Source: Bacteroidota bacterium
GTDB lineage: Bacteria > Bacteroidota > Bacteroidia > Bacteroidales > Tannerellaceae
Length of the DNA stretch: 64,000 bases
Reading direction: 5' to 3'
NCBI GenBank assembly: GCA_023429375.1
Contig: JAEYVY010000013.1
Location: 62,001 to 126,000, forward strand
A program made the translations under genes and the position numbers. A model generated the notes under the pieces. It saw nothing but the letters and a program-made list of their open reading frames with translations, made no database searches and was not told where the DNA came from. Shown in pieces: positions 17,408 to 26,664 of this stretch. Each line of letters starts with the position of its first letter. Position 1 is the stretch's first letter.

Positions 17408-17965
17408 ATGGATAAATCACGTTGCGGATGGTGTGGAACAGACCCGCTTTATGTAAAGTATCACGATGAAGAATGGGGAAAGGAAGTAACCGACGACCAT
17501 ACCATGTTTGAATTCCTTGTATTAGAGAGTGCTCAGGCTAGATTGAGCTGGATCACTATCTTAAGAAAGCGTGAAGGCTACCGCAAGGCTTTCCACGATT
17601 TCGACGTTCAGAAAGTGGCTTGCATGACGGATGATGATGTAGAGCGCCTGATGAACGATCCGGGCATTATCCGTAACAAGAACAAATTGAAATCTACCAT
17701 AACCAATGCACAGCACTTTATAGCGGTTCAGAAAGAATTCGGCTCGTTCTGCGCTTATCTTCGTTCTTTTTTGCCCGAGGGCAAACCGATTATCAACCAC
17801 TGGAAAACGCTAAGTGAGGTGCCTGCTTCTACCCCCTTGTCAGACGCGATCAGCAAAGACATGAAGAAAAGAGGATTTAAATTTTTCGGTACAACCATCT
17901 GCTATGCCCACTTGCAAGCAACCGGTTACGTGAATGACCACCTGGTAAATTGTAGCTTCCGCTGA
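17408..17965 (+). CDS. tag: DNA-3-methyladenine glycosylase I
   Basis: The 185-residue protein begins RCGWCGTDPLYVKYHDEEWG, with the zinc-binding Cys pair and the DPLYxxYHDxEWG signature of Tag. It continues with FEFLVLESAQARLSWITILRKR and ends with the His/Cys part of the zinc snap (TTICYAHLQATGYVNDHLVNC). The enzyme removes 3-methyladenine from DNA as the first step of base excision repair. It is co-transcribed with tsaD, judging by the 12-base gap and lack of a terminator. Confidence 0.97.
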   Translation: MDKSRCGWCGTDPLYVKYHDEEWGKEVTDDHTMFEFLVLESAQARLSWITILRKREGYRKAFHDFDVQKVACMTDDDVERLMNDPGIIRNKNKLKSTITNAQHFIAVQKEFGSFCAYLRSFLPEGKPIINHWKTLSEVPASTPLSDAISKDMKKRGFKFFGTTICYAHLQATGYVNDHLVNCSFR

Positions 17966-18016
17966 GAAAAAAACAGAAAAAAGTACCATTTTTCTTCCAT
18001 AACCGAACAGGATTGA

Positions 18017-18024
18017 TACTTTTG
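18017..18024 (+). promoter_or_regulatory. -7 promoter element of the trans-sulfuration gene
   Basis: TACTTTTG matches the TAnnTTTG box and would start transcription near 18030, about 30 bases before the ATG at 18062. Confidence 0.6.
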
Positions 18025-18061
18025 TAGTGGCAAAAGGATTTTAACTATTGAATTGCAAGAA

Positions 18062-19297
18062 ATGGAAGAGATAAGTTTTGAAGCACAATTACTTCATACA
18101 CCCTATGAGAAACCAGATGCGTACAATGCATTGGCTATGCCGGTTTATCATACTGCGGCCTATGAGTTCGAATCGGCTGAGGCTATGGAAGCGGCCTTCA
18201 CAGGCAAGACTCCCGATCATGCCTATTCAAGAATCACGAACCCCACTGTTCATTATTTCGAAAGCAGAGTACGCGCCCTTACAGGCGCAATGAGCGTAAC
18301 AGCCTTAAACTCCGGAATGGCTGCTATCAGCAATGTTATGATGGCAATCGGACATGCAGGAGGTAATATCGTAACTTCATCTCATCTCTTTGGCAATACC
18401 TATTCATTATTTAAGATGACACTGGCTGGATTCGGAGTAGAGGTACGCTTTTGCGACCTGACCAATCCGGATGCCGTACGCAGTCAGATAGACGATAATA
18501 CATTTGCTCTCTTTCTGGAGGTTATAACCAACCCTCAGTTGGAGATAGCCGACTTAAAACAGCTATCTAAAATCACAAAACAAGCCGGGGTTCCCTTGGT
18601 TGCCGACACAACAATTGTTCCTTTCTCGGCCTTCCATGCGAATCAGTTTGGAATTGATATCGAAGTGGTTTCTTCTACGAAATATATATCAGGAGGTGCA
18701 ACCAGTGTTGGTGGACTGATTATCGATTACGGCACGTTCGATTGGAACAAGTCACGCGTATTGGCTCCTATGGCCGAACGCTTCGGCATGGAAGCATTCA
18801 CCGTCCGTCTTCGTAAGGAAATCCACCGCAATATGGGCGCTTATATGACGCCTCAGGTGGCCTATATGCAAACCTTAGGGTTGGAAACTATGGCATTGCG
18901 CTATGAACGACAGGCCACGACTTGTCTGGAGTTGGCCAAACGCCTACGGACGTTGGATAGAATCGAATCGGTAAACTATACCGGTCTCGAAGACAATCCG
19001 TATTATGCATTGAGTACAGCTCAGTTCGGTCCGCTTCCGGGAGCGATGCTGACATTCGACCTGGCGTCCAAAGAGGTCTGTTTTGCATTTTTGAATCGTC
19101 TGAAACTAATTTGCAGGGCAACGAACCTTTTTGACAACAAATCGTTGATTATTCATCCGGCAACGACTATATTCGGAACGTTTACGGAAGAGCAACGCAT
19201 CAGCATGGATGTGAGTCAAAAAACTATCCGCCTGTCTGTTGGTCTTGAAACGGTAGACGATTTATTCAACGACATCAAACAAGCTTTATATCCCTAA
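18062..19297 (+). CDS. PLP-dependent Cys/Met metabolism (trans-sulfuration) enzyme, MetY/MetB-like
   Basis: The protein is about 411 residues from the ATG at 18062; a TTG three codons earlier is less likely. It shows the family fold: YSRITNPTVHYFESRV (substrate/PLP phosphate region), LNSGMAAISNVM, VADTTIVPF, and the PLP Schiff-base Lys in EVVSSTKYISGGATSVGGLIIDYG. C-terminal RLSVGLETVDDLFNDIKQAL is typical of the class. Candidates are O-acetylhomoserine sulfhydrylase, cystathionine gamma-synthase or methionine gamma-lyase; length and the TKYxxGG context fit O-acetylhomoserine-type enzymes. A LuxR regulator follows after four bases, so both are probably in one operon. Confidence 0.88.
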   Translation: MEEISFEAQLLHTPYEKPDAYNALAMPVYHTAAYEFESAEAMEAAFTGKTPDHAYSRITNPTVHYFESRVRALTGAMSVTALNSGMAAISNVMMAIGHAGGNIVTSSHLFGNTYSLFKMTLAGFGVEVRFCDLTNPDAVRSQIDDNTFALFLEVITNPQLEIADLKQLSKITKQAGVPLVADTTIVPFSAFHANQFGIDIEVVSSTKYISGGATSVGGLIIDYGTFDWNKSRVLAPMAERFGMEAFTVRLRKEIHRNMGAYMTPQVAYMQTLGLETMALRYERQATTCLELAKRLRTLDRIESVNYTGLEDNPYYALSTAQFGPLPGAMLTFDLASKEVCFAFLNRLKLICRATNLFDNKSLIIHPATTIFGTFTEEQRISMDVSQKTIRLSVGLETVDDLFNDIKQALYP

Positions 19298-19301
19298 TCG
19301 G

Positions 19302-19952
19302 ATGAAGACAATCATATTAGCTGATAATCAAGATATAACAAAAGCCGGTATTTTATACATCTGTACTAAAATTACCGGCTATGGAAAGCTTGTGGAAGCA
19401 TCGAATCGAGATAGCCTGCTTCAGCAATTGACCGAACATCCCGACTCGGTGATTCTACTGGATTATTCGCTGTTTGATTTGGGCAGCTTGGAAGAGCTAT
19501 TGATTATTCAGGAACGCTTTAAGAAAGCACAATGGATTCTATTTAGCGAATACTTGTCCGAAGATTTCATCCGTCGTATTATTTTTGGTTGCGAAGCATT
19601 TGGCATCGTACTGAAAGACTCTTCACTGGAAGAGATACAAGCGGCTATTCAATATGCATTACGGTCTGAACGTTATGTTTGCAACCGTATCTCAAACATG
19701 CTGCTAAGCCGTAAGCCGGAACACGAACAGAAGGAACAACCTGTGCTCACCGCTACTGAAGTGGAAATCTTGAAAGCTATAGCACTGGGTAAGACAACCA
19801 AAGAAATCGCTTCTGAACGCTTTTCCAGCATACATACAATTACGACCCACAGGAAAAATATTTTCCGAAAACTGGAAGTCAACAATATCCATGAAGCAAC
19901 GAAATACGCGCTTCGTGCGGGTATCATCGACTCGGCCGAATATTATATCTGA
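19302..19952 (+). CDS. LuxR/NarL-family response regulator
   Basis: The 216-residue protein has an N-terminal receiver domain (IILADNQDITKAGI, phosphoacceptor Asp in VILLDYSLFDL, Lys in GIVLKDSS) and a C-terminal LuxR helix-turn-helix (LTATEVEILKAIALGKTTKEIASERFSSIHTITTHRKNIFRKL). No histidine kinase lies next to it. It starts four bases after the trans-sulfuration gene, so it may respond to sulfur amino-acid status, but that is inference. It ends exactly where convergent trmD ends, with no bases between the two stop codons. Confidence 0.92.
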   Translation: MKTIILADNQDITKAGILYICTKITGYGKLVEASNRDSLLQQLTEHPDSVILLDYSLFDLGSLEELLIIQERFKKAQWILFSEYLSEDFIRRIIFGCEAFGIVLKDSSLEEIQAAIQYALRSERYVCNRISNMLLSRKPEHEQKEQPVLTATEVEILKAIALGKTTKEIASERFSSIHTITTHRKNIFRKLEVNNIHEATKYALRAGIIDSAEYYI

Positions 19953-20636
19953 TTATTTTCCCTTCTCTAACAGATCCGGTCTTAAGCGTGCCGTACGCTC
20001 TTGTGCCTGCTGGAGTCTCCATTCGTCTATCTTGAGTTGATGTCCGGAAAGAAGAATTTCGGGCACTTTCCAACCTTTATAATCTGCCGGACGGGTATAG
20101 ACCGGTGGAGCTAACAGATTATCCTGAAAAGAATCAGACAGGGCACTTTGTTCGTCACCTATCGCTCCAGGTATCAGACGCACTACGGCATCGGCAATAA
20201 TAGCAGCGGCAAGTTCTCCTCCTGTAAGCACATAGTCTCCGACTGATATCTCTTTCGTAATCAGATGTTCACGAATACGATAGTCAACGCCCTTATAATG
20301 TCCGCAAAGGATAATCATATTATTGAGGAGCGACATGCTGTTTGCCATTGGTTGATTGAACGTTTCGCCATCGGGTGAGGTATAAATCACTTCATCATAA
20401 GTACGTTCAGTCTTTAATGCACTGATGGCACGGTCAACAGGTTCGATCTGCATGACCATGCCTGCTTCACCACCAAACGGGTAATCGTCCACTCTTCTCC
20501 ATTTATTTGTCGTATAATCACGCAGATTATGCAAATGAATCTCTGCCAAGCCTTTATCTTGCGCCCGTTTCAGAATGGAACAATTGATCATTCCGTCGAT
20601 CATTTCCGGCAAAACCGTCAGTATATCTATTCTCAT
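19953..20636 (-). CDS. trmD: tRNA (guanine-37-N1)-methyltransferase
   Basis: The 227-residue protein starts MRIDILTVLPEMIDG. It carries the SPOUT knot motifs NKWRRVDDYPFGGEAGMVM, ILCGHYKGVDYRI and EISVGDYVLTGGELAAAIIADAVVRLIPGAI. TrmD methylates G37 of tRNAs reading CNN/GGN codons using S-adenosylmethionine, preventing +1 frameshifts. It is not in the rpsP-rimM-trmD-rplS arrangement seen in many bacteria but stands alone. Family length is 220-250. Confidence 0.98.
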   Translation of the reverse strand: MRIDILTVLPEMIDGMINCSILKRAQDKGLAEIHLHNLRDYTTNKWRRVDDYPFGGEAGMVMQIEPVDRAISALKTERTYDEVIYTSPDGETFNQPMANSMSLLNNMIILCGHYKGVDYRIREHLITKEISVGDYVLTGGELAAAIIADAVVRLIPGAIGDEQSALSDSFQDNLLAPPVYTRPADYKGWKVPEILLSGHQLKIDEWRLQQAQERTARLRPDLLEKGK

Positions 20637-20661
20637 GCCTAATTACTTTTCATTTCGAGTG

Positions 20662-20669
20662 CAAAGGTA
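20662..20669 (-). promoter_or_regulatory. -7 promoter element of trmD
   Basis: TACCTTTG on the minus strand, 25 bases upstream of the trmD ATG, matches the TAnnTTTG box. Confidence 0.55.
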
Positions 20670-20723
20670 ATGTTTTCAAGTCGATATAATCACGTGTATT
20701 TTTTAACTGTAAAAAAATCTTGT

Positions 20724-20731
20724 TACCTTTG
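20724..20731 (+). promoter_or_regulatory. -7 promoter element of pheT
   Basis: TACCTTTG matches the TAnnTTTG box and implies a leader of about 78 bases before the pheT ATG. I looked for Phe-rich leader peptides or a terminator in this leader and found none. Confidence 0.55.
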
Positions 20732-20816
20732 GCGGTTAAATCACGAAAGCTTCCTACTGAATCTTAAATGAATGAATTAGGATGCCGGATGAGAATCTGA
20801 AAAAACTTTTTAAGCA

Positions 20817-23279
20817 ATGAATATATCATACAATTGGCTGAAAGAATACCTCGATTTTGACCTTCAGCCGGAAGAAGTAGCTGCTGCCCTGACTTCTATC
20901 GGTTTAGAGACCGGAGGCGTAGAAGAAGTACAAACAATCAAAGGTGGATTGGAAGGGCTCGTCGTTGGAGAAGTATTAACTTGTATTGATCACCCCAATT
21001 CTGACCATTTACATATTACCACTGTAAATGTCGGTGGTGAAGAGCCTCTTCAGATTGTGTGCGGTGCTGCCAATGTGGCTGCCGGACAGAAAGTCGTTGT
21101 TGCTGTGAATGGCACAAAATTGTATGATGGTGACGAAAGTTTCACAATCAAAAAATCAAAGATTCGTGGGGTTGAATCCAACGGTATGATCTGTGCAGAA
21201 GATGAAATAGGAATTGGCACCAGTCATGACGGAATCATCGTTTTGCCGGCAGATGTGCCAGTAGGAACGTTGGCTAAAGATTATTATAATGTAAAGAGTG
21301 ACTATGTTCTTGAAGTAGACATCACACCTAACCGTGTAGATGCAACTTCACATTTCGGTGTAGCTCGTGATTTGGCTGCTTACTTGAAACAGAACAACCT
21401 AAAAGGTATCCTTACAAAGCCTTCTGTTGAAGCCTTCGAAATAGAGAACCCCACCTCAGGCATTGAAGTAGAAGTAGCAAACACAGAAGCCTGTCCTCGC
21501 TACTCTGGTATCACAATCAGAAGTGTAACCGTAAAAGAAAGTCCGGACTGGTTAAAAAATAAACTAAGAACAATTGGCCTTCGCCCTATTAATAATGTAG
21601 TAGACATTACAAACTATGTCCTTCACGAATTAGGCAGACCGTTGCATGCTTTCGATGCTGCAAAGATCAACGGCAATAAGGTTGTTGTTACAACTAAGCC
21701 TGAAGGAACAAAATTTATTACGCTCGACGGTGTTGAACGCACATTGACTGAACGCGATCTGATGATCTGCAACACCGAAGAAGCAATGTGTATCGGTGGC
21801 GTATTCGGTGGTTTTGATTCTGGTGTAACCGAACAGACTACTGATGTATTCTTGGAGTCGGCCAACTTTAACCCAACATGGGTACGTAAAACGGCTCGCC
21901 GTTTCGGATTGAATACCGACTCGTCATTCCGTTTTGAACGCGGACTTGACCCGAACGAGACCATTTATGCACTCAAAAGAGCTGCCTTGCTAATTAAAGA
22001 ATTGGCAGGGGGAATCATTACCGGTCCACTGCAAGATGTCTATCCGGAACCGGCCAAACCTTATACGGTCGACCTGCTTCATTCAAAAGTAAACAGTCTG
22101 ATTGGTAAAGAATTGCCTGCAGATACTATCCGCAGCATCTTGACTAGCCTGGATATGAAGATTATTGCTGAAACAGCCGGAGGATGGACCTTGGAAGTTC
22201 CTTTGTATCGTATCGACGTTCAACGCGATGTGGATGTAATTGAAGATATACTCCGTATTTACGGATATAATAATATTGAGTTCAGCGATAGCTTGAAATC
22301 AAATTTGAGCTACAAGACTCCGACAGACAAGAGTTATGATTTACAGAATCTCATTTCCGAACAACTTTGCGGTTGCGGATTCAATGAGATCTTGAATAAT
22401 TCATTAACTCGTGCCGCCTATTACGAAAATCTGTCAACCTATCCATTGGCACACTGTGTTAAGCTGGAGAACCCATTAAGCGCAGACTTGAGTGTGATGC
22501 GTCAAACCTTGTTGTTCGGTGGATTGGAAAGTTTGGAACACAACATCAAACGTAAAAACGAAAACCTGCGTTTCTTTGAGTTTGGCAACTGCTATTCATA
22601 TGATGCCGACAAGAAAAAAGACGGTGAAAGCCTGGCTGAATTCAGTGAAGGTTATTCATTAGGCTTATGGGTTACAGGCAATCGCGTAGAAAACAACTGG
22701 GCTCATCCGGAAGAAAAATCTTCGGTATACGAACTTAAGGCTTATGTGGAAAATATTTTGACTCGTCTGGGTGTAAATATAAAATCACTTATTTTCGGTA
22801 ATCTCAGCAACGACATTTATTCTGCCGGCTTAAGCATTACAACACGCTCAGGTAAACAACTGGGTACGCTGGGTATTGTTGATTACAGATTAGCTAAGAG
22901 CCTTGATATCGAAGTTGAAGTCTATTACGCGGAATTGTCTTGGAACTTATTAATGAAGGAAGCGCGTAAGAACAAAGTTACCTTCACCGAAATCTCTAAA
23001 TTCCCGGGTGTTAAACGCGACTTGGCTTTATTGCTTGATAAGTCTGTCCGCTTCGAAGAGATTGCAACCATAGCTCAGGAAAGTGAACGCAAACTTCTGA
23101 AAGATGTTCGTCTATTTGACGTTTATGAAGGAAAGAACCTTCCGGCCGGAAAGAAATCATACGCTGTAAGTTTCTATCTGCAAGATGAAAACAAAACGCT
23201 GAATGACAAACAGATTGATGGTATCATGGGTAAGATTCGCGCAAACCTGGAACAAAAACTGAATGCACAACTACGATAA
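20817..23279 (+). CDS. pheT: Phenylalanyl-tRNA synthetase beta subunit
   Basis: The 820-residue protein has the full bacterial beta-subunit architecture: N-terminal MNISYNWLKEYLDFD, the EMAP/tRNA-binding OB-fold (VVGEVLTCIDHPNSDHLHITTVNVG), the B3/4 editing domain (RYSGITIRSVTVKESPDWLKNKLRTIGLRPINNVVDITNYVLHELG), B5, and the C-terminal anticodon-binding FDX domain (FPGVKRDLALLLDK to KSYAVSFYLQDENKTLND). It works with PheS (not in the window) to charge tRNA-Phe. It is followed after 26 bases by the YebC-family gene. Confidence 0.98.
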   Translation: MNISYNWLKEYLDFDLQPEEVAAALTSIGLETGGVEEVQTIKGGLEGLVVGEVLTCIDHPNSDHLHITTVNVGGEEPLQIVCGAANVAAGQKVVVAVNGTKLYDGDESFTIKKSKIRGVESNGMICAEDEIGIGTSHDGIIVLPADVPVGTLAKDYYNVKSDYVLEVDITPNRVDATSHFGVARDLAAYLKQNNLKGILTKPSVEAFEIENPTSGIEVEVANTEACPRYSGITIRSVTVKESPDWLKNKLRTIGLRPINNVVDITNYVLHELGRPLHAFDAAKINGNKVVVTTKPEGTKFITLDGVERTLTERDLMICNTEEAMCIGGVFGGFDSGVTEQTTDVFLESANFNPTWVRKTARRFGLNTDSSFRFERGLDPNETIYALKRAALLIKELAGGIITGPLQDVYPEPAKPYTVDLLHSKVNSLIGKELPADTIRSILTSLDMKIIAETAGGWTLEVPLYRIDVQRDVDVIEDILRIYGYNNIEFSDSLKSNLSYKTPTDKSYDLQNLISEQLCGCGFNEILNNSLTRAAYYENLSTYPLAHCVKLENPLSADLSVMRQTLLFGGLESLEHNIKRKNENLRFFEFGNCYSYDADKKKDGESLAEFSEGYSLGLWVTGNRVENNWAHPEEKSSVYELKAYVENILTRLGVNIKSLIFGNLSNDIYSAGLSITTRSGKQLGTLGIVDYRLAKSLDIEVEVYYAELSWNLLMKEARKNKVTFTEISKFPGVKRDLALLLDKSVRFEEIATIAQESERKLLKDVRLFDVYEGKNLPAGKKSYAVSFYLQDENKTLNDKQIDGIMGKIRANLEQKLNAQLR

Positions 23280-23305
23280 TTAAAACATAAAACTGAATAA
23301 ATAAA

Positions 23306-24034
23306 ATGGGAAGAGCATTTGAATATCGCAAAGCTACTAAACTGAAGCGTTGGGGTAATATGGCCCGTGTATTCACTAAATTAGGCAAACAAATTACGAT
23401 TGCTGCAAAAGAAGGTGGACCGGATCCCGATACGAACCCACGCTTGCGCGTTTTGTTTCAACAAGCGAAGAAAGAGAATATGCCTAAAGATAACGTAGAG
23501 CGCGCTATCAAGAAGGCTACCTCTAAAGACTTTACAGATTATAAAGAAATGAACTACGAAGGATACGGGCCGTTCGGTATCGCTATCTTCGTTGAAACAG
23601 CAACTGATAATTCAACCAGAACGGTTGCGAATGTTCGCAGCTACTTCAACAAACACGGCGGTTCACTGGGTACTTCCGGAAGTTTGGAATTCCTTTTCGA
23701 TCACAAATGTGTATTCCATATTGTTAAGAAAGATGGTATTTCTTTAGAAGATCTGGAACTTGAACTAATCGACTTTGGTGTTGACGAAGTGGAAGAAGAT
23801 GAAGATGAAATCATCCTTTACGGTGAATTCTCTCAAAACTCAGCCATTCAGAAATATCTGGAAGAAAACGGGTACGAAATCAACAGCGCTGAATTCGTTC
23901 GCCTTCCGAATGATGTGAAAGAAGTTACTCCAGAGCAACGCGAAGCAATTAACAAATTGTTGGATAAACTGGAAGAAGACGAAGACGTTCAAAACGTATT
24001 CCATAATATGAAAATGGAAGAAGACGAAGAATAA
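23306..24034 (+). CDS. YebC/PmpR-family protein (TACO1 family)
   Basis: The 242-residue protein starts MGRAFEYRKATKLKRWGNMARVFTKLGK, followed by GGPDPDTNPRLRVLFQQAKKENMPKDNVERAIKK. This is the Bacteroidetes version of the YebC N-terminal helical domain. The Y-E-G-YGPFGIAIFVE(T)ATDNSTRTVANVR block and an acidic C-terminus follow. Members have been described as transcription regulators and, more recently, as translation factors that relieve ribosome stalling at proline-rich stretches. Which applies here is not visible. It shares a transcript with pheT, ending at a strong hairpin. Confidence 0.93.
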   Translation: MGRAFEYRKATKLKRWGNMARVFTKLGKQITIAAKEGGPDPDTNPRLRVLFQQAKKENMPKDNVERAIKKATSKDFTDYKEMNYEGYGPFGIAIFVETATDNSTRTVANVRSYFNKHGGSLGTSGSLEFLFDHKCVFHIVKKDGISLEDLELELIDFGVDEVEEDEDEIILYGEFSQNSAIQKYLEENGYEINSAEFVRLPNDVKEVTPEQREAINKLLDKLEEDEDVQNVFHNMKMEEDEE

Positions 24035-24056
24035 TAATAAACGTCTACTACATAAT

Positions 24057-24093
24057 AAAGGGGATGGTTCATATGAATCATCCCCTTTGTTTT
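24057..24093 (+). terminator. Intrinsic terminator after the YebC-family gene
   Basis: Stem AAAGGGGATG / CATCCCCTTT with a self-complementary TTCATATGAA top is followed by TTTGTTTT. Because the stem is symmetrical and the other side carries A/T-rich sequence, it may also end transcription of the converging his operon. Confidence 0.85.
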
Positions 24094-24116
24094 AAGGCTA
24101 CCACCTATATAACTTA

Positions 24117-24506
24117 TTAGAATTTCCGGAAAATATAGCGCTTATTTTCGCGATCAAGGATTAATTGATTACCTGTTAGCCGTTCGATAGTGAATGTTTC
24201 CTTCGAACTTGTCCAATCGGTATATTTCAAAAATTCATAGGCATCAATCAACTCAAGGAGAAGCTGTTTGTCTGCCACAATCGTCTTATAGCCATATGAA
24301 TGGCACATTTCACTGGTTGGAGTAAGAATTTGATACATAAACAGCGAATTTTGGAAATTGTAGAATACAGTATCTACTTTCGTTGTCACTCCGTTTTCTT
24401 CTACCTGCCGGAGTTGCCATTTCCCTTCCAGTTTATCCTCGTCATCCTTACTACATGAAGCGAAGAACAGTAGTCCTCCCAATATGATTGTCATTAATCG
24501 CTTCAT
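24117..24506 (-). CDS. Lipocalin-like lipoprotein at the end of the his operon
   Basis: The 129-residue protein has a lipoprotein signal (MKRLMTIILGGLLFFASC, lipobox FASC) followed by an acidic Asp/Lys spacer. A small beta-rich domain starts LEGKWQLRQVEENG, resembling lipocalin-like domains of Bacteroidales. It overlaps the hisB stop by four bases (ATGA), so translation is coupled to the histidine genes. No enzymatic residues are recognised. Why a surface or periplasmic lipoprotein is coupled to histidine synthesis is unclear. Confidence 0.8.
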   Translation of the reverse strand: MKRLMTIILGGLLFFASCSKDDEDKLEGKWQLRQVEENGVTTKVDTVFYNFQNSLFMYQILTPTSEMCHSYGYKTIVADKQLLLELIDAYEFLKYTDWTSSKETFTIERLTGNQLILDRENKRYIFRKF

Positions 24507-25630
24507 AGAATTCCTTTTGTACTTGGTAACGTAAAATTATAGACATCACGACGAATCGCCATACGAATCGACCTCGCCAATGCCTTAAAGATACCTTCTA
24601 TTTTGTGATGTTCGTTATTTCCTTCAGCTTTTATATTCAAATTCATTCGTGCGGCATCGCTCAAACTCTTGAAAAAGTGAAGAAACATTTCGGTTGGCAT
24701 ATCGCCTACCCGCTCACGGTTGAACTCTGCATCCCATACCAACCAAGGCCGGCCACCGAAATCTAGTGCAACCGAACAAAGGCAGTCGTCCATAGGCAGG
24801 CAATATCCATATCGTTCGATACCGCGTTTATTCCCCAATGCCTTCAGTAAGGCTTCGCCCAAGGCAAGGGCCGTATCTTCTATGGTGTGATGCTCATCCA
24901 CTTGCAAGTCTCCTTTTACATGTATGGTCAGATCCATTCCTGAGTGCTTTCCTATTTGATCGAGCATATGATCAAAGAATCCCAATCCTGTAGAAATATC
25001 CGTTTTCCCGCTTCCGTCGAGGTTGAGAGAAATGTATATGTCCGTCTCACGTGTCGTGCGCTGTACCGTTGCCGTACGCTCACCCGCAAACAGAAATTCG
25101 GTAATTTTATCCCAGTCATCGGTCACAAGTACCGGGTGAAGCTCACGTGCATACGCCTTTAGCTCGTCTTCGGCACCATCCGGATTCCTCAACCAAATGG
25201 CTTTAGCACCTAGGTTCGCTGCCAATTCCACATCGGTTAGTCGATCACCTATTACATAGCTGTTTTCTAAGTCGTACGTCCCATCAAGATATTTACCCAA
25301 CATGCCTGTGCGTGGTTTGCGGTTCGGCGAGTTTTCTTCAGGCAGCGAAGGATCAATCAACACATCGTCAAAAAGTATCCCTTCTCCTTCCAATGTCTTC
25401 ATCAGCAGATTATGAGCAGGCCAGAATGTTTCTTCCGGAAATGAGGACGTTCCAAGTCCATCCTGGTTTGACACCATAACAAATTCAAAGTCAAGTTGCT
25501 TGCGAATAAAATGGAGATTACGGAACACCTTCGGATAAAACTCCAGCTTCTCAAGGCTGTCTAACTGATAATCTACAGGCGGTTCCATCACCAGCGTTCC
25601 GTCGCGATCGATAAACAAAGCTCTTTTCAT
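24503..25630 (-). CDS. hisB: Bifunctional histidinol-phosphatase / imidazoleglycerol-phosphate dehydratase
   Basis: The 375-residue fusion has an N-terminal HAD phosphatase (FIDRDGTLVMEPP, then VSNQDGLGTSSFP, and DRLTDVELAANLGA) over about residues 1-165. A C-terminal IGP dehydratase begins at about residue 180, with metal-binding His motifs DHMLDQIGKHSGMDL, DEHHTIED and NEHHKIEG. It catalyses two non-consecutive steps of histidine synthesis, dehydration of IGP and dephosphorylation of histidinol-phosphate. Start overlaps the hisC stop by ATGA. Confidence 0.98.
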   Translation of the reverse strand: MKRALFIDRDGTLVMEPPVDYQLDSLEKLEFYPKVFRNLHFIRKQLDFEFVMVSNQDGLGTSSFPEETFWPAHNLLMKTLEGEGILFDDVLIDPSLPEENSPNRKPRTGMLGKYLDGTYDLENSYVIGDRLTDVELAANLGAKAIWLRNPDGAEDELKAYARELHPVLVTDDWDKITEFLFAGERTATVQRTTRETDIYISLNLDGSGKTDISTGLGFFDHMLDQIGKHSGMDLTIHVKGDLQVDEHHTIEDTALALGEALLKALGNKRGIERYGYCLPMDDCLCSVALDFGGRPWLVWDAEFNRERVGDMPTEMFLHFFKSLSDAARMNLNIKAEGNNEHHKIEGIFKALARSIRMAIRRDVYNFTLPSTKGIL

Positions 25631-26664
25631 AGTTGTATCTTTTCCATTTCATTCAATAATTGTTCATTCTCTTCTTCCGTACCTACCGTAATACGTAAGC
25701 AGCCTTCACATAAGACCACATTGGTCCGGTTGCGCACAATAATACCTTTTCCAACCAGATGATTGTAGATGCCATTGGCATCAGTTACTTGAACCAAAAT
25801 AAAATTGGCATCCGAAGGATAGATCTTCTTAACACATGGCAGTTCACGTAAACGACGTTCTAAAGTGGTTCGTCCTTTCAATATTTTGACCAGTTGCTCT
25901 TTCATCCTATCTACCTCGGTAAGCAAACGAAGGGCATACTCTTGTGTCAGTTGATTGATATTATAAGGATATTTGATCTTGTTAAGCACAGAAATAATCG
26001 CAGGCGAAGCAAAAGCCATCCCCAGACGCATAGCTGCTGCGCCCCAAGCTTTGGAGAATGTCTGCAGTACCACCAAGTTGGAGTATTCATCCAGTTCACT
26101 TAAAAACGAGGGTTCGGACGAAAAGTCAATATAGGCTTCGTCGATAACTACCAATCCTTGGAATGCATTCAAGACCTTGTAAATTTCCTGTCGGCTGAGA
26201 TTGTTACCAGTGGGATTATTCGGCGAACAAAGATAGATTAACTTCGAATCCTCACCGGCCACACGCAGTAACTCATCGGTATCCAACTGAAAGTCGGACG
26301 TCAACCTAACTTTACGGAATTCCACATTATTGACTTCGGCCGACACCTCATACATCCCGTAAGATGGAGAAATAGAAGTAACAGCGTCTTTGCCCGGATC
26401 GCAGAAAGCACGCATAAGCAGGTCTATCGGTTCATCGCTGCCATTACCAAGCAGAATATTCTCCTTTCGAACACCTTTCAATGCTGCAATTTTTTCTTTT
26501 ACAGCCCATTGCAAAGGGTCAGGATATCGGTTATATGGTGAGTTAAACGGATTTTCGTTGGCATCCAGAAACACAGATGCCTCCCCTTGATACTCATCCC
26601 TTGCTGAAGAATAAGGCTTCATCTTCAACACGCTTTCTCGTGCTAATTGGGTTAAATCTTTCAT
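25627..26664 (-). CDS. hisC: Histidinol-phosphate aminotransferase
   Basis: The 345-residue fold-type I PLP enzyme has LLGNGSDEPIDLLMRAFCDPG, YLCSPNNPTGN, VVIDEAYIDFS, and the Schiff-base Lys in LQTFSKAWGAAAMRLGMAFA. It converts imidazole-acetol phosphate to histidinol phosphate using glutamate. It overlaps hisD by four bases (ATGA) and hisB likewise. Confidence 0.97.
   Translation of the reverse strand: MKDLTQLARESVLKMKPYSSARDEYQGEASVFLDANENPFNSPYNRYPDPLQWAVKEKIAALKGVRKENILLGNGSDEPIDLLMRAFCDPGKDAVTSISPSYGMYEVSAEVNNVEFRKVRLTSDFQLDTDELLRVAGEDSKLIYLCSPNNPTGNNLSRQEIYKVLNAFQGLVVIDEAYIDFSSEPSFLSELDEYSNLVVLQTFSKAWGAAAMRLGMAFASPAIISVLNKIKYPYNINQLTQEYALRLLTEVDRMKEQLVKILKGRTTLERRLRELPCVKKIYPSDANFILVQVTDANGIYNHLVGKGIIVRNRTNVVLCEGCLRITVGTEEENEQLLNEMEKIQL

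Noticed and set aside
20732..20816. Leader-peptide attenuator upstream of pheT
   Set aside because: No Phe-rich frame or terminator hairpin is present in the 85-base leader.
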